Shown here piece after piece: positions 43,534-51,813 of a stretch of 64,000 nucleotides of DNA. Within the stretch, counting starts at the first letter, position 1. Every line of letters starts with the position of its first letter. This DNA comes from JBKEAR01 sp047972425 (GTDB lineage Bacteria > Pseudomonadota > Alphaproteobacteria > JBKEAR01): the NCBI GenBank assembly GCA_047972425.1, contig JBKEAR010000012.1, forward strand, positions 4,197-68,196, given 5' to 3'. The notes under the pieces were generated by a model, which worked only from the letters and a program-made list of their open reading frames with translations, made no database searches and was not told the origin of the DNA. A program made the translations under genes and the position numbers.

Positions 43534-44061
43534 TTATTTACCTGCCCGTGCTTGACCATCTAAAATAGCTTTAAAGGCAACATCTTTACCGCGCCATTCT
43601 TTCAGTTTAACCCATTTACCTTTTTCTAAATCTTTATAATGTTCAAAAAAATGACGAACTTGGTCTAATACCAATGGGGGTAAATCATCTAAGCTTTCTA
43701 CATCTTTATAAAGGGGGTAAACTTTATCATGGGGAACAGCAATAATTTTTTCATCCACGCCCGATTCATCTTCCATCTCTAACATACCAATGGGGCGTAC
43801 AGCACATACACTACCCGGAGCAAAAGCGTAAGGGGCTAAAATACAAACATCTACCGGGTCACCGTCTTCGGATAATGTATGGGGAATAAAACCGTAATTA
43901 AATGGGTAAAACATGGCGGTATTAACGATACGATCCACAAAAACAGCACCCGAATCTTTATCGACTTCATATTTAATGGGTGCGCCACCTTGGGGGATCT
44001 CTACAATAACATTGACATTATTGGGTATATCTTTACCGGCTGAAATTTTACTGATATCCAT
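43534..44061 (-). CDS. ppa: Inorganic pyrophosphatase
   Basis: Family I soluble pyrophosphatase, 175 aa. Metal-binding signature DGDPVDVCILAP, preceded by YPFNYGFIPHTLSEDG, with VRPIGMLEMEDESGVDEKIIAVP downstream. Hydrolyses the pyrophosphate made in biosynthesis. GGAGCAAAATATG provides the start. Monocistronic, with about 250 bases of AT-rich DNA between it and the outer-membrane protein gene. Confidence 0.97.
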   Translation of the reverse strand: MDISKISAGKDIPNNVNVIVEIPQGGAPIKYEVDKDSGAVFVDRIVNTAMFYPFNYGFIPHTLSEDGDPVDVCILAPYAFAPGSVCAVRPIGMLEMEDESGVDEKIIAVPHDKVYPLYKDVESLDDLPPLVLDQVRHFFEHYKDLEKGKWVKLKEWRGKDVAFKAILDGQARAGK

Positions 44062-44215
44062 ATTTTGCTCCTATATATATTTAAAATTGGTTTGATAGTT
44101 ATTTATAACCAAAAAAACAGTAAGGGTAAATATGAAACCGCAAAAAAATAATCTTGATTATTTTTTTATCGTAAAAGATATATTTTTCTTTAGCTAAAAT
44201 TGGTTTATAGATATG

Positions 44216-44857
44216 TTAATTGCGACTATTTTGCATTTTTTCTATGAGTTTTGTATCAATTTCATTGGCTGCTATATAAGCAGGGCGAATAGTAAGTTGC
44301 CGAGCGTAATTATTAAATGCACTCCGTTCTGGCAATGTATCGAATAATAAACCCCAAATTACATGGGAGCCCACATAAACATCGGCCATGGTAAAACGCC
44401 CACCGCAAATATAATCATTTTTTGCCAAATGGTTAGCTAAGGTATCCACAACCAAATCATAATTGCCATAACCAACCATGCGTTCTTTCTCTTGGGGGAT
44501 ATCAAAACCCAAATTACGAATAGTCACAGCTGTTTCTAATGGCCCGGCAGCAAAAGCCAACCAACGATAATAATGGGCATGCTCGCCGGCTTTGGGGGCT
44601 AAATCCGCATTAGGGTAAACATCGGCCAAATAGGCACATATGGCTGCACATTCGGTCACAATATCCGCACCCCTTACAATGGCGGGTACTTTGCCCATGG
44701 GGTTAATTGCAAGATAGTTTGGGCTTTTCATGCCATTGATCCCCGCATCGCCATAATTAAGCAAATGTTGGGTATATTCTGCCCCGACTTCATGGAGTGC
44801 CCATCGGGCGATTTGCCCGCGCGACATCGGGTTTGTATAGAAATCAATTTTGCGCAT
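44216..44857 (-). CDS. Glutathione S-transferase family protein
   Basis: 213 aa. Thioredoxin-like N-terminal domain: IDFYTNPMSRGQIARWALHE (Ser as the possible activating residue) and NPMGKVPAIV with cis-Pro, TECAAICAYLAD (family E-S/C-x-A-I). All-helical C-terminal domain with FTMADVYVGSHVIWG (N-capping box). Could be a detoxifying transferase or a dehalogenase-like GST; the physiological substrate is unknown. Confidence 0.9.
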   Translation of the reverse strand: MRKIDFYTNPMSRGQIARWALHEVGAEYTQHLLNYGDAGINGMKSPNYLAINPMGKVPAIVRGADIVTECAAICAYLADVYPNADLAPKAGEHAHYYRWLAFAAGPLETAVTIRNLGFDIPQEKERMVGYGNYDLVVDTLANHLAKNDYICGGRFTMADVYVGSHVIWGLLFDTLPERSAFNNYARQLTIRPAYIAANEIDTKLIEKMQNSRN

Positions 44858-45268
44858 TAAAATAGTTCCTCCCTATTATTTTATTTGATTCAATAAAATT
44901 TAAATGATGGGTATAGAATAATATATTATATTGCGAATATCCTATACCCATTCTGAGTTTATATGAAGCATAACAAAAGATATATTTTTTGCAAAGAACA
45001 AAAAATGAACACAGGCTTCGCCTGATTGAATTTATCACACAGAAACCTTACAGAATAGAGCTGAGGAAAACCAATGGGTTTTCCCTTTAGGTCAACGCAT
45101 AGCGTTGCGGGGTATAGGGGCAGAGCCCCATCAGAATAGAGCTGAGGAAAACCAATGGGTTTTTCCTTTAGCGAGGGGTTAGGTTATGTTGTAAACATAA
45201 CCGTATAGGGGAAGTCCGTTCCCCTATCATTAAATATAAATATTGAGGCAGAGCCTCATATAATAAAT
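44858..45268. repeat. Intergenic cluster of short 3-nt-loop hairpins with a 40-bp direct repeat
   Basis: No gene is seen in the part from 45000 on. Hairpins: CAGGC-TTC-GCCTG (45011), GGAAAACC-AATG-GGTTTTCC (45064), CAACGC-ATA-GCGTTG (45092), GGGGC-AGA-GCCCC (45116), GGTTATGTT with loop GTA (45182), ATAGGGGAA with loop GTCCG (45205) and GAGGC-AGA-GCCTC (45245). A 40-base segment starting CAGAATAGAGCTGAGG occurs at 45050-45089 and 45131-45170 with one difference. The part from 44858 to 45000 is plain AT-rich DNA with the GST promoter. Confidence 0.85.
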
Positions 45269-46630
45269 TTAAGACTGCAAGCTGCGTTTTAAAATACGGA
45301 TATCTTCGACCAAAGCTGTATTATCTTCCATAAGCTCTTCTATTTTTTTAACGGCATACATTACAGTTGTATGGTCTTTACCACCGAACCCACGCCCAAT
45401 TTCCGGCAGGGATAGATTGGTGAGCTGTTTACATAAATACATGGCCACTTGGCGGGGGCGCGCAATGGCTTGGGCGCGCCGAGCACCCCGTAATTCCGAT
45501 ACCCGCAAATTATAATGCTCGGCCACTTTTTTTTGAATATCTTCTACATCTATTTTACGCGAAGATGCCCGAATGAGATCATGTAAAATATCTTGGGCGT
45601 CATCTAAGGTAATGGCTCGGCCAATTAAATCGCCATGGAGCTGTAAACGCATCAGCGCGCCTTCGAGCTCACGAATATTGGTGGTGATTTTTTTGGCTAA
45701 AAATTCAATGATATTTTCGTTAATCCTCATATGGTTTTGCTGAATTTTCTCGTGCAAAATGCCAAGGCGTAACTCATAGGTTGTGGCATGAATATCGGCC
45801 ACCACACCGCTATTCATACGGCTGGTGAGGCGTTGTTCTATCCCGGCAATTTCCGATGGCGAACGATCAGCCGAAAGCACCACTTGTTTGCCTTGATCCA
45901 CAAGGGCATTAAAAGTATGAAAAAACTCCTCTTGGGTCGAATCTTTACCCGCAATAAACTGAATATCATCAACCAATAATAAATCGACTGAGCGAAATAA
46001 ATCTTTAAAGCCCACCTGCCCGCGCGAGGTTATTGCCCGAATAAAACTATACATAAAACGCTCGGCCGAAAGATAAACCACCACTTTTTCCGGATAAGCT
46101 CGGCGCACTTGCCAACAAATAGCATGCATTAAATGGGTTTTACCCAAACCCACCCCACCATAAAGAAATAGCGGATTAAACACGGGTGGCTTGGCAATAC
46201 TATCGGCCACACGTTTAGCAGCAGCAAAGGCAAACTCGTTGGGTTTACCCACCACAAAATGCTCAAAGGTCATGCGGGGGTCTAAATTTTGCGAAAGATG
46301 ACTATATTTTTCTTGGGGGTTAACAGCAGGTTCTTTGGTTTTAAAAGTTGTTTGGCTGCGCTGAGTTTGGGGCTGATCTTCACTTTGTTGCTGGGCGCTC
46401 ACAATTAAATCGATACCTGTAATATTATTATCAAGGGTGGTCCAAACCTCATACATTGCGGGTAAAAAATTGGTGGCAATCCAATTTTTGGTGAATGTAG
46501 AAGATACAATCAGCTCGGCACGGCCAGCAAAAACCCGATTAAATTCAATTGGGCGAATCCAAGCCATAAAGTCATCTTCGGATAACTTATCACGCAGCTG
46601 ATCGCAGACTTCTGGCCACACGGACTCCAT
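45269..46630 (-). CDS. dnaA: Chromosomal replication initiator protein DnaA
   Basis: Binds DnaA boxes and unwinds the origin. Domain I (residues 1-90), a short linker, the AAA+ domain with P-loop LFLYGGVGLGKTHLMHAI and Walker B LLLVDDIQFIAGK, and the C-terminal DNA-binding helix-turn-helix with the DnaA signature FGGKDHTTVMYAVKKI. 453 aa, without the long linker insertions of some alphaproteobacteria. About 5 kb from the DnaA-box cluster at 40.4 kb rather than adjacent to it, as usual in this class. Confidence 0.98.
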   Translation of the reverse strand: MESVWPEVCDQLRDKLSEDDFMAWIRPIEFNRVFAGRAELIVSSTFTKNWIATNFLPAMYEVWTTLDNNITGIDLIVSAQQQSEDQPQTQRSQTTFKTKEPAVNPQEKYSHLSQNLDPRMTFEHFVVGKPNEFAFAAAKRVADSIAKPPVFNPLFLYGGVGLGKTHLMHAICWQVRRAYPEKVVVYLSAERFMYSFIRAITSRGQVGFKDLFRSVDLLLVDDIQFIAGKDSTQEEFFHTFNALVDQGKQVVLSADRSPSEIAGIEQRLTSRMNSGVVADIHATTYELRLGILHEKIQQNHMRINENIIEFLAKKITTNIRELEGALMRLQLHGDLIGRAITLDDAQDILHDLIRASSRKIDVEDIQKKVAEHYNLRVSELRGARRAQAIARPRQVAMYLCKQLTNLSLPEIGRGFGGKDHTTVMYAVKKIEELMEDNTALVEDIRILKRSLQS

Positions 46631-46800
46631 TTAAACTCCTGTTAAATAAAGAAAACTAATCTAATTGAGATTACAACGCTCTTTGTAAAGAATTATTATT
46701 AAAACATTTAAGGCGAAAATCAAGTAAACATTAAACTTGACTCTGAATCGACAAATTTGGGTATTTACCTTTATGATTCTTAAAAATATAAGGCTTATGC

Positions 46801-47493
46801 TTACTTATTCCATAGAGAATCTTTAATATATTTATCTAAAAAGACCCGATGGTTTTTTAGCTCTTCTGCCGATATGGGAAAATCGCGCGGTTTTAAAATA
46901 TCTTCGGCCTTTTGGCTTTGGTTCAGTTGTGCCTCGGCTTGATTTTTTTGCTCGCCCAATAACATGGATTGTTGGCGGCCACCATGGAGCTCTAACCAAA
47001 CATCGGCCAATAAATAACTATCAAGCAGCGCACCATGACGGTCAGACCGTACGGCTAAGTCGATATTAAAACGCCGGCATAGGGCATCTAAAGAGTTCAT
47101 TTGGCCGGGATATTTGCTTTTGGCTAGGCTTAAGCTATCTTTTACGCGCTCATCGCCAATAGCAGGAAACCCCAGCTCTTTAAGCTGAAAATTTAAAAAA
47201 TTCATATCAAAACGGGCATTATGAGCCACTAAAAAATCATTACCGATAAAATCTAAAAAATTTCCGCAAATTTCACTAAATCGGGGGCTATCTTTAACGG
47301 TTTCGTTGGTAATGCCATGAATACGGGTCGACTCGGTCGGAATATCGCGCTCCGGATTAATAAAAGAATGAAACTCTTTGCCTGTTGGTAAATAATCAAT
47401 AAGCTCAACCGCACCAATTTCCACAATCCGATCCCCCGAATTTGGGTCAAAACCGGTGGTTTCCGTATCAAAAATAATCTCTCTAATTGCCAT
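46801..47493 (-). CDS. dnaQ: DNA polymerase III epsilon subunit (3'-5' proofreading exonuclease)
   Basis: 230 aa. ExoI motif IIFDTETTGFDP (metal-binding Asp and Glu), ExoII VAHNARFDMNFL, and ExoIII-type D(x)n HGALLDSYLLADV with the His-Asp pair. The C-terminal tail (about residues 185-230) should bind the polymerase alpha subunit. In many alphaproteobacteria dnaQ follows aroE-coaE; here they are 46 kb apart, so the cluster was broken. Confidence 0.96.
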   Translation of the reverse strand: MAIREIIFDTETTGFDPNSGDRIVEIGAVELIDYLPTGKEFHSFINPERDIPTESTRIHGITNETVKDSPRFSEICGNFLDFIGNDFLVAHNARFDMNFLNFQLKELGFPAIGDERVKDSLSLAKSKYPGQMNSLDALCRRFNIDLAVRSDRHGALLDSYLLADVWLELHGGRQQSMLLGEQKNQAEAQLNQSQKAEDILKPRDFPISAEELKNHRVFLDKYIKDSLWNK

Positions 47494-47559
47494 TTTCTTC
47501 CCATTTTATTTTGAATATTCAAAGTAATTTATTTATACTAAAAACTCAATGAAATTATC

Positions 47560-48210
47560 ATGGCACCACCAAACAAAGGGAATATCGCATTGAACGAATT
47601 ACAAAAAGAAGTTTTGGGTATCGATTTATCAGCTCATGCAAGCCCCGATTGGGTGGATATTTCCGAAAATCATGAGATGTTATGGAATCTGCTTGCCGAT
47701 GCCAATGGTTTTGCCCTTTTTGGCGGTGCGCTTATTATATTCCCCACCATTAAAAGCATGAGCCCATGGCATACAATTGAAGATTTTGCCTATAGCATGG
47801 TGGAGCTAGAATTTTTGCAGGATAAAGAATTGCTCCCCTTTGCTACAGATTTATTTGGCTTTTTATATTTTGTTGCTAGTGACGGCATTTATCATATGGA
47901 AACCGAAGATGCCAAATTGGAGTTTGTATCATCGGATATTAATGGGTTTTTGCTTAAATTGGCCGAAGACGGCGATTATTGGTCTGGCCAATCGCTGTTA
48001 GAGGCTTGGGAACAAGAAAATGGAGCGCTTAATGACGGCGAGCGTTTAGTGGCTAAAAATCCGTTTATTTTTGGCGGAGAATTTGAGATTGCCAATCTGT
48101 ATCCGCAAACATTCGATAAAATTTTACCATGGTATGCATCGCTTAATCAGCAGCTTAAAGATGTGGAAGACGGCACAGTTATTCAACTTTCTATGCCTGA
48201 AAGTGAATAA
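47560..48210 (+). CDS. SMI1/KNR4 (SUKH)-like protein
   Basis: 216 aa, acidic, no signal. SUKH-like features are the central FATDLFGFLYFVASDGIYHM strand-turn region and GEFEIANLYPQTFDKILPW with the conserved N-L-Y-P; FALFGGALIIFPT corresponds to the earlier GG-turn. Such proteins are often immunity proteins against nuclease or deaminase toxins, but some are housekeeping; no toxin gene is visible next to it. Start at 47560 is tentative; an in-frame TTG at 47590 is possible. Divergent from dnaQ. Confidence 0.6.
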   Translation: MAPPNKGNIALNELQKEVLGIDLSAHASPDWVDISENHEMLWNLLADANGFALFGGALIIFPTIKSMSPWHTIEDFAYSMVELEFLQDKELLPFATDLFGFLYFVASDGIYHMETEDAKLEFVSSDINGFLLKLAEDGDYWSGQSLLEAWEQENGALNDGERLVAKNPFIFGGEFEIANLYPQTFDKILPWYASLNQQLKDVEDGTVIQLSMPESE

Positions 48211-48316
48211 AGCAAGATTTACCAATTAAGAATTTGCTACTCTTTTTTGTAAGAACAAAGAAGGAAAAACCAATGGTCAATCCCTCCATTTATTGCAAAA
48301 TTTAATCAGTAATAAT

Positions 48317-48344
48317 AAAACCCTTGGCATTTACCAAGGGTTTT
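48317..48344 (+). terminator. Terminator after the SUKH-like gene
   Basis: The arms AAAACCCTTGG (48317-48327) and CCAAGGGTTTT (48334-48344) have a 6-base loop. Confidence 0.85.
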
Positions 48345-48397
48345 ATAAATAAAGCTGTTGAAGAAACTGCCTTAATTTTTTTAAAGATACAAAATAT

Positions 48398-48420
48398 TCA
48401 TCAGATAATTTATCTGATGA
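48398..48420. terminator. Hairpin 3' of the small lipoprotein gene
   Basis: The arms TCATCAGATA (48398-48407) and TATCTGATGA (48411-48420) have a 3-base loop, sitting just after the lipoprotein stop on the minus strand and followed there by an AT-rich run. Confidence 0.7.
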
Positions 48421-48425
48421 AAATA

Positions 48426-48557
48426 TTAATAACTTAAGCCTGCTTTTTCTTCGCGGATGATTGAATCTTCACCCGGATTAGTATCCGGAACTCCCGGAGA
48501 AGTCGATGTGCATGCCGTTACAAAAACAACAAAAAATAAAGCTACAAACTTTTTCAT
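48426..48557 (-). CDS. Small lipoprotein (43 aa), unknown
   Basis: Read directly from the minus strand: KKFVALFFVVFVTAC gives a signal peptide with lipobox V-T-A-C at residues 12-15... about 15-16, so Cys16 becomes the lipidated N-terminus; the mature 28 residues are STSPG-VPDTNPGEDS and a charged end (IIREEKAGLSY). ACAGGAAT precedes the ATG and a hairpin follows the stop. Typical of small conserved alphaproteobacterial lipoproteins of unknown role. An outer-membrane location is not certain. Confidence 0.7.
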   Translation of the reverse strand: MKKFVALFFVVFVTACTSTSPGVPDTNPGEDSIIREEKAGLSY

Positions 48558-48596
48558 ATTCCTGTACCCTTTAATTTTTATAAATTAAATAAAAAA

Positions 48597-48617
48597 CCCC
48601 AATCATAATGATTGGGG
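48597..48617 (-). terminator. Terminator of the cold-shock gene
   Basis: The arms CCCCAATC and GATTGGGG (within 48597-48617), with six T downstream on the minus strand. Confidence 0.9.
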
Positions 48618-48627
48618 CTAAAAATTA

Positions 48628-48831
48628 TTATTTAACTTTTAAATCACCAGCAGCAGATTTGCCGCGGTTTTCAATAATTTCATATTCTACTACTTGGTTT
48701 TCTTCTAAAGTGCGTAAACCAGCTTTTTGAACTTCGCTAATATGAACAAAAACATCTTTGCTTCCGTCTTCAGGCTGAATAAAACCAAAACCTTTTGTTG
48801 TGTTAAACCATTTAACTGTACCAGTTGCCAT
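48628..48831 (-). CDS. Cold-shock protein (CspA family)
   Basis: 67-residue single cold-shock domain, RNA chaperone. The start TGTVKWFNTTKGFGFIQPED holds RNP1 (KGFGFI) and the next strand DVFVHISEVQKAG holds RNP2 (VFVHI). The end NRGKSAAGDLKVK is typical of proteobacterial Csp. A 260-bp spacer to the divergent dapD leaves room for a long cold-shock leader. GGAAAATATTAAAATG precedes the start. Confidence 0.96.
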   Translation of the reverse strand: MATGTVKWFNTTKGFGFIQPEDGSKDVFVHISEVQKAGLRTLEENQVVEYEIIENRGKSAAGDLKVK

Positions 48832-49090
48832 TTTAATATTTTCCTTAAAAATAATAGTTAATTAATACCAACACATATGCATTGATATATCAAAAACAAA
48901 ATCATTACTCTTAAAGGAAAATAAAAAGCACTTCGAATAAAAGTAGACTTAAAATTAATACAGTAGAATATAACTTTGCTTCTAACTCTATTAGGATAAT
49001 ACACAAAATAGAAGATTCCTACCTTTTTCTTTGCATCACGGGTGAAAATCAATATATTAATGATGAAAACCACATAAAACGGAGCATAAA

Positions 49091-49927
49091 ATGAGCCAAT
49101 TGGAACAAATTATTAACGAAGCATTTGAAAATAGGCAAAATATTAACGCCTTAACCCAAGGTGAGATTCGCCAAGCAGTTGACGAATCGCTAAATTTGCT
49201 CGATTCGGGCAAAGAAACGATTGTTGAGAAAATTAATGGCGAATGGAAAGTGAATCAATGGCTTAAAAAGGCTGTTTTGTTGAGCTTTAGCCTCAATGAT
49301 ATGCAACTTATAGAAGGTTCTAACGGGGGTGGCCATTGGTGGGATAAAGTGCCATCGAAATTTGCGAAATGGTCGGCTGCCGATTTCCGCCAAGCGGGTT
49401 TTCGTGCCGTACCCGGCTCTATCGTGCGCCATTCGGCTTATATTGCTAAAGGTGTGGTCTTAATGCCTAGCTTTGTCAATTTGGGTGCTTATGTCGATGA
49501 AGGCACAATGGTCGATACTTGGACAACCGTTGGCTCTTGCGCCCGTATTGGTAAAAATTGCCATTTATCCGGCGGTGTGGGCATTGGGGGTGTGTTAGAG
49601 CCACTCCAAGCCAACCCTGTAATAATTGGAGATAACGTATTTGTCGGTGCGCGCTCCGAAGTTGCCGAAGGCGTGATTGTAGAAGATGGCTCGGTAATCT
49701 CTATGGGTGTTTACCTTGGCGCATCAACCAAAATTATCGACCGCCATACTGGCGAAGTCTTTATGGGGCGTGTACCCGCAGGCTCGGTTGTGGTGGCCGG
49801 AACCCAACCCGGTAAACCCTTAGCCGATGGCACACCGGGGCCCAACCTTTATTGTGCTGTGATTGTTAAACGAGTCGATGAGCGTACACGCTCAAAAACA
49901 TCGATTAATGAGTTATTACGGGATTAA
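49091..49927 (+). CDS. dapD: 2,3,4,5-tetrahydropyridine-2,6-dicarboxylate N-succinyltransferase
   Basis: Succinylates tetrahydrodipicolinate in lysine and diaminopimelate synthesis. An N-terminal helical domain is followed by the left-handed hexapeptide helix (PSFVNLGAYVDEGTMVDTW, GGVGIGGVLEPLQANPVIIG, VGARSEVAEGVIVEDGS). 278 aa matches the family. Spacing and AAAACGGAGC ribosome site support the start. No other dap gene is adjacent. The spacer after it holds a hairpin at 49992-50035 that may act as its terminator. Confidence 0.97.
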   Translation: MSQLEQIINEAFENRQNINALTQGEIRQAVDESLNLLDSGKETIVEKINGEWKVNQWLKKAVLLSFSLNDMQLIEGSNGGGHWWDKVPSKFAKWSAADFRQAGFRAVPGSIVRHSAYIAKGVVLMPSFVNLGAYVDEGTMVDTWTTVGSCARIGKNCHLSGGVGIGGVLEPLQANPVIIGDNVFVGARSEVAEGVIVEDGSVISMGVYLGASTKIIDRHTGEVFMGRVPAGSVVVAGTQPGKPLADGTPGPNLYCAVIVKRVDERTRSKTSINELLRD

Positions 49928-50339
49928 GGTGTAAGAACTTTTTTGTAAAAAAGTTCAATCAAAAAACTTTTGTTTTAATAACAGTTAAATATAGGTAATA
50001 CTACTTAAAATGATAATAAATTTTAGTATTACCTAATGCTTTGAGGTTGCCCACAGCGTAGCTGTGCGCGGGGATTATTAAGGGGTTGCAAACCCCTTAG
50101 CATCAAATTATTACTGATGTTTATATAATCATTTTATTATGTATAGACTATATAACTGCGTGAACTTTGTTCACCCTATAAAAAAGGCAGTTATCGAAAG
50201 TTCCCTTTCAGTGACTGCCTTTTCTTTAGGGTTTGTGCGCAAAGCGCACACGCAGTTATTAAGCCATGCATATATAAATTGGGTGGTCAAGCGCACAGCG
50301 CTTGGCGGGGTTTGGGGTGGCAGCCCCATTTTTATTTAT
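49928..50339. repeat. Intergenic array of short hairpins between dapD and glmU
   Basis: No gene is supported. Hairpins with tiny loops: GAACTTTTTT with loop GT (49935-49956), CACAGC-GTA-GCTGTG (50052), TAAGGGGTT with loop GCA (50079-50099), GTGAAC-TTT-GTTCAC (50160), TGTGCGC-AAA-GCGCACA (50234) and CAAGCGC-ACA-GCGCTTG (50288). Longer stems: TAGGTAATACT (49992-50002 with 50025-50035) and AAAAGGCAGT (50182-50191 with 50214-50223), the latter followed by T4CT3 and so a likely terminator. Confidence 0.85.
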
Positions 50340-51698
50340 TTACTTTGCCGCATCTTTTTTGGCTTTTTGTTTGGTGCGGAATTTGGTGGACCAGCCATCA
50401 ATATCGCGGCGTTCAGAGCGAGTTAAGGCCAAACTATTGGGGGCAACATCGCTGGTGATGACCGAGCCAGCGCCGGTTGTTGCGCCGTCCCCGATAGTCA
50501 CCGGGGCAACAAAGGCAGTGTTTGAGCCCACAAAAACGTCCGCACCGATATTGGTGCCATATTTAAAGAAACCATCGTAATTACAGGTGATAGTTCCTGC
50601 CCCCACATTGGTACGCTCGCCAATGATGCTATCACCGATATAGGTGAGATGATTGACTTTTGCGGCATCTTTGATTTTGGATTTTTTAATCTCGACAAAA
50701 TTGCCGATGTTACATCCATTACCAATTTCGGCACCGGGGCGCAGGCGGGCAAAGGGGCCGATATTGCAGCCATTACCAACGATTGCACCTTCAAAATGCG
50801 AGCTTGCACGAATATGGCACTTATCACCGATGGTTACATTTTCGGCAAAATAAACATTGGGTTCTATAGTGACATCTTTACCAATAATGGTATCGTAAGA
50901 GAAATAAACTTGGCTGGGGTCAAGCAAGGTTACGCCGTTAAGCATATGATATTCCCGCAGGCGATTTTGCTCTAACTGTTCTAAATAGGCTAATTCCACA
51001 CGAGTATTCACACCGTGGAGTTCATCGGCATAGCCTTCTACCGCTACCGAAATATAACCTTCCATATCGGCAATGGATACGGTTTCGGTTAGGTAATATT
51101 CTTGGGAGGCATTATCGTTGCTGAGTTGGTCTAAAATATCCCAACATTGGGGGGAGCGTAAGGCCATAAAGCCGGAGTTCACAAAATCCACCAATAATTC
51201 ATCGGGGCTGGCATCTTTGGCCTCGACAATCGCCACCAATTCATTATCGTCATTAAGGATTAAACGGCCGTAATTGCCGGGTTCATCCGTATAAAAGCCC
51301 AATACGGATATCATGGCCTTTTTGTTTTTCTCTAAGGCTTTTACAAGGGCAGAGAGTGTATCGGGCGTAATCATGGGTGTATCGCCATAGGTCACCAAAA
51401 TGATACCGTTAAAGTTTTTAAGGGCTTCTTTAGCTTGCAGAACCGCATGGCCAGTACCTAAACGATCCTTTTGAATGATGGTTTGCACACCATAATCATT
51501 CACCACTTTTTCTAAATCTTCTTGGCCGTCGCCCACAATACAAATAAGATGCTCTGGCTCCAGTTTTTGTGCAGCATTAAGGGCGTGTAACACCATGGGT
51601 CGATGGGCAATTTTATGTAAACATTTGGGTAGGTGAGATTGCATTCTTGTGCCTTTACCGGCTGCCAAGGTAATAACCGCTAAATGATCATGCTGCAT
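50340..51698 (-). CDS. glmU: Bifunctional UDP-N-acetylglucosamine pyrophosphorylase / glucosamine-1-phosphate N-acetyltransferase
   Basis: Makes UDP-GlcNAc for peptidoglycan and LPS. The N-terminal uridyltransferase has VITLAAGKGTRMQSHLPKCL, LVTYGDTPMI and VNSGFMALR; the C-terminal left-handed beta helix acetyltransferase has RLRPGAEIGNGCNIGNFVEI, KVNHLTYIGDS and TITCNYDGFFKYGT. 452 aa from the ATG at 51698, chosen for AAGGAAAAC before it; the open frame extends 24 codons further upstream without a ribosome site. Confidence 0.96.
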   Translation of the reverse strand: MQHDHLAVITLAAGKGTRMQSHLPKCLHKIAHRPMVLHALNAAQKLEPEHLICIVGDGQEDLEKVVNDYGVQTIIQKDRLGTGHAVLQAKEALKNFNGIILVTYGDTPMITPDTLSALVKALEKNKKAMISVLGFYTDEPGNYGRLILNDDNELVAIVEAKDASPDELLVDFVNSGFMALRSPQCWDILDQLSNDNASQEYYLTETVSIADMEGYISVAVEGYADELHGVNTRVELAYLEQLEQNRLREYHMLNGVTLLDPSQVYFSYDTIIGKDVTIEPNVYFAENVTIGDKCHIRASSHFEGAIVGNGCNIGPFARLRPGAEIGNGCNIGNFVEIKKSKIKDAAKVNHLTYIGDSIIGERTNVGAGTITCNYDGFFKYGTNIGADVFVGSNTAFVAPVTIGDGATTGAGSVITSDVAPNSLALTRSERRDIDGWSTKFRTKQKAKKDAAK

Positions 51699-51813
51699 GT
51701 TGTTTTCCTTAAAATCTTGACTCAAATTTATAGCTCGTGTAATGGTAATCTCTTTCGTTGTGAATATCAAGATACAACTGTTTGGGCATAGCTAGTTAAG
51801 TGCCAATATTTTA

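Noticed and set aside
50139..50426. Open frame of 95 codons between dapD and glmU
   Set aside because: It runs through the hairpin array and into glmU on the other strand, has no clear ribosome site and no family resemblance; its composition mirrors the repeats.
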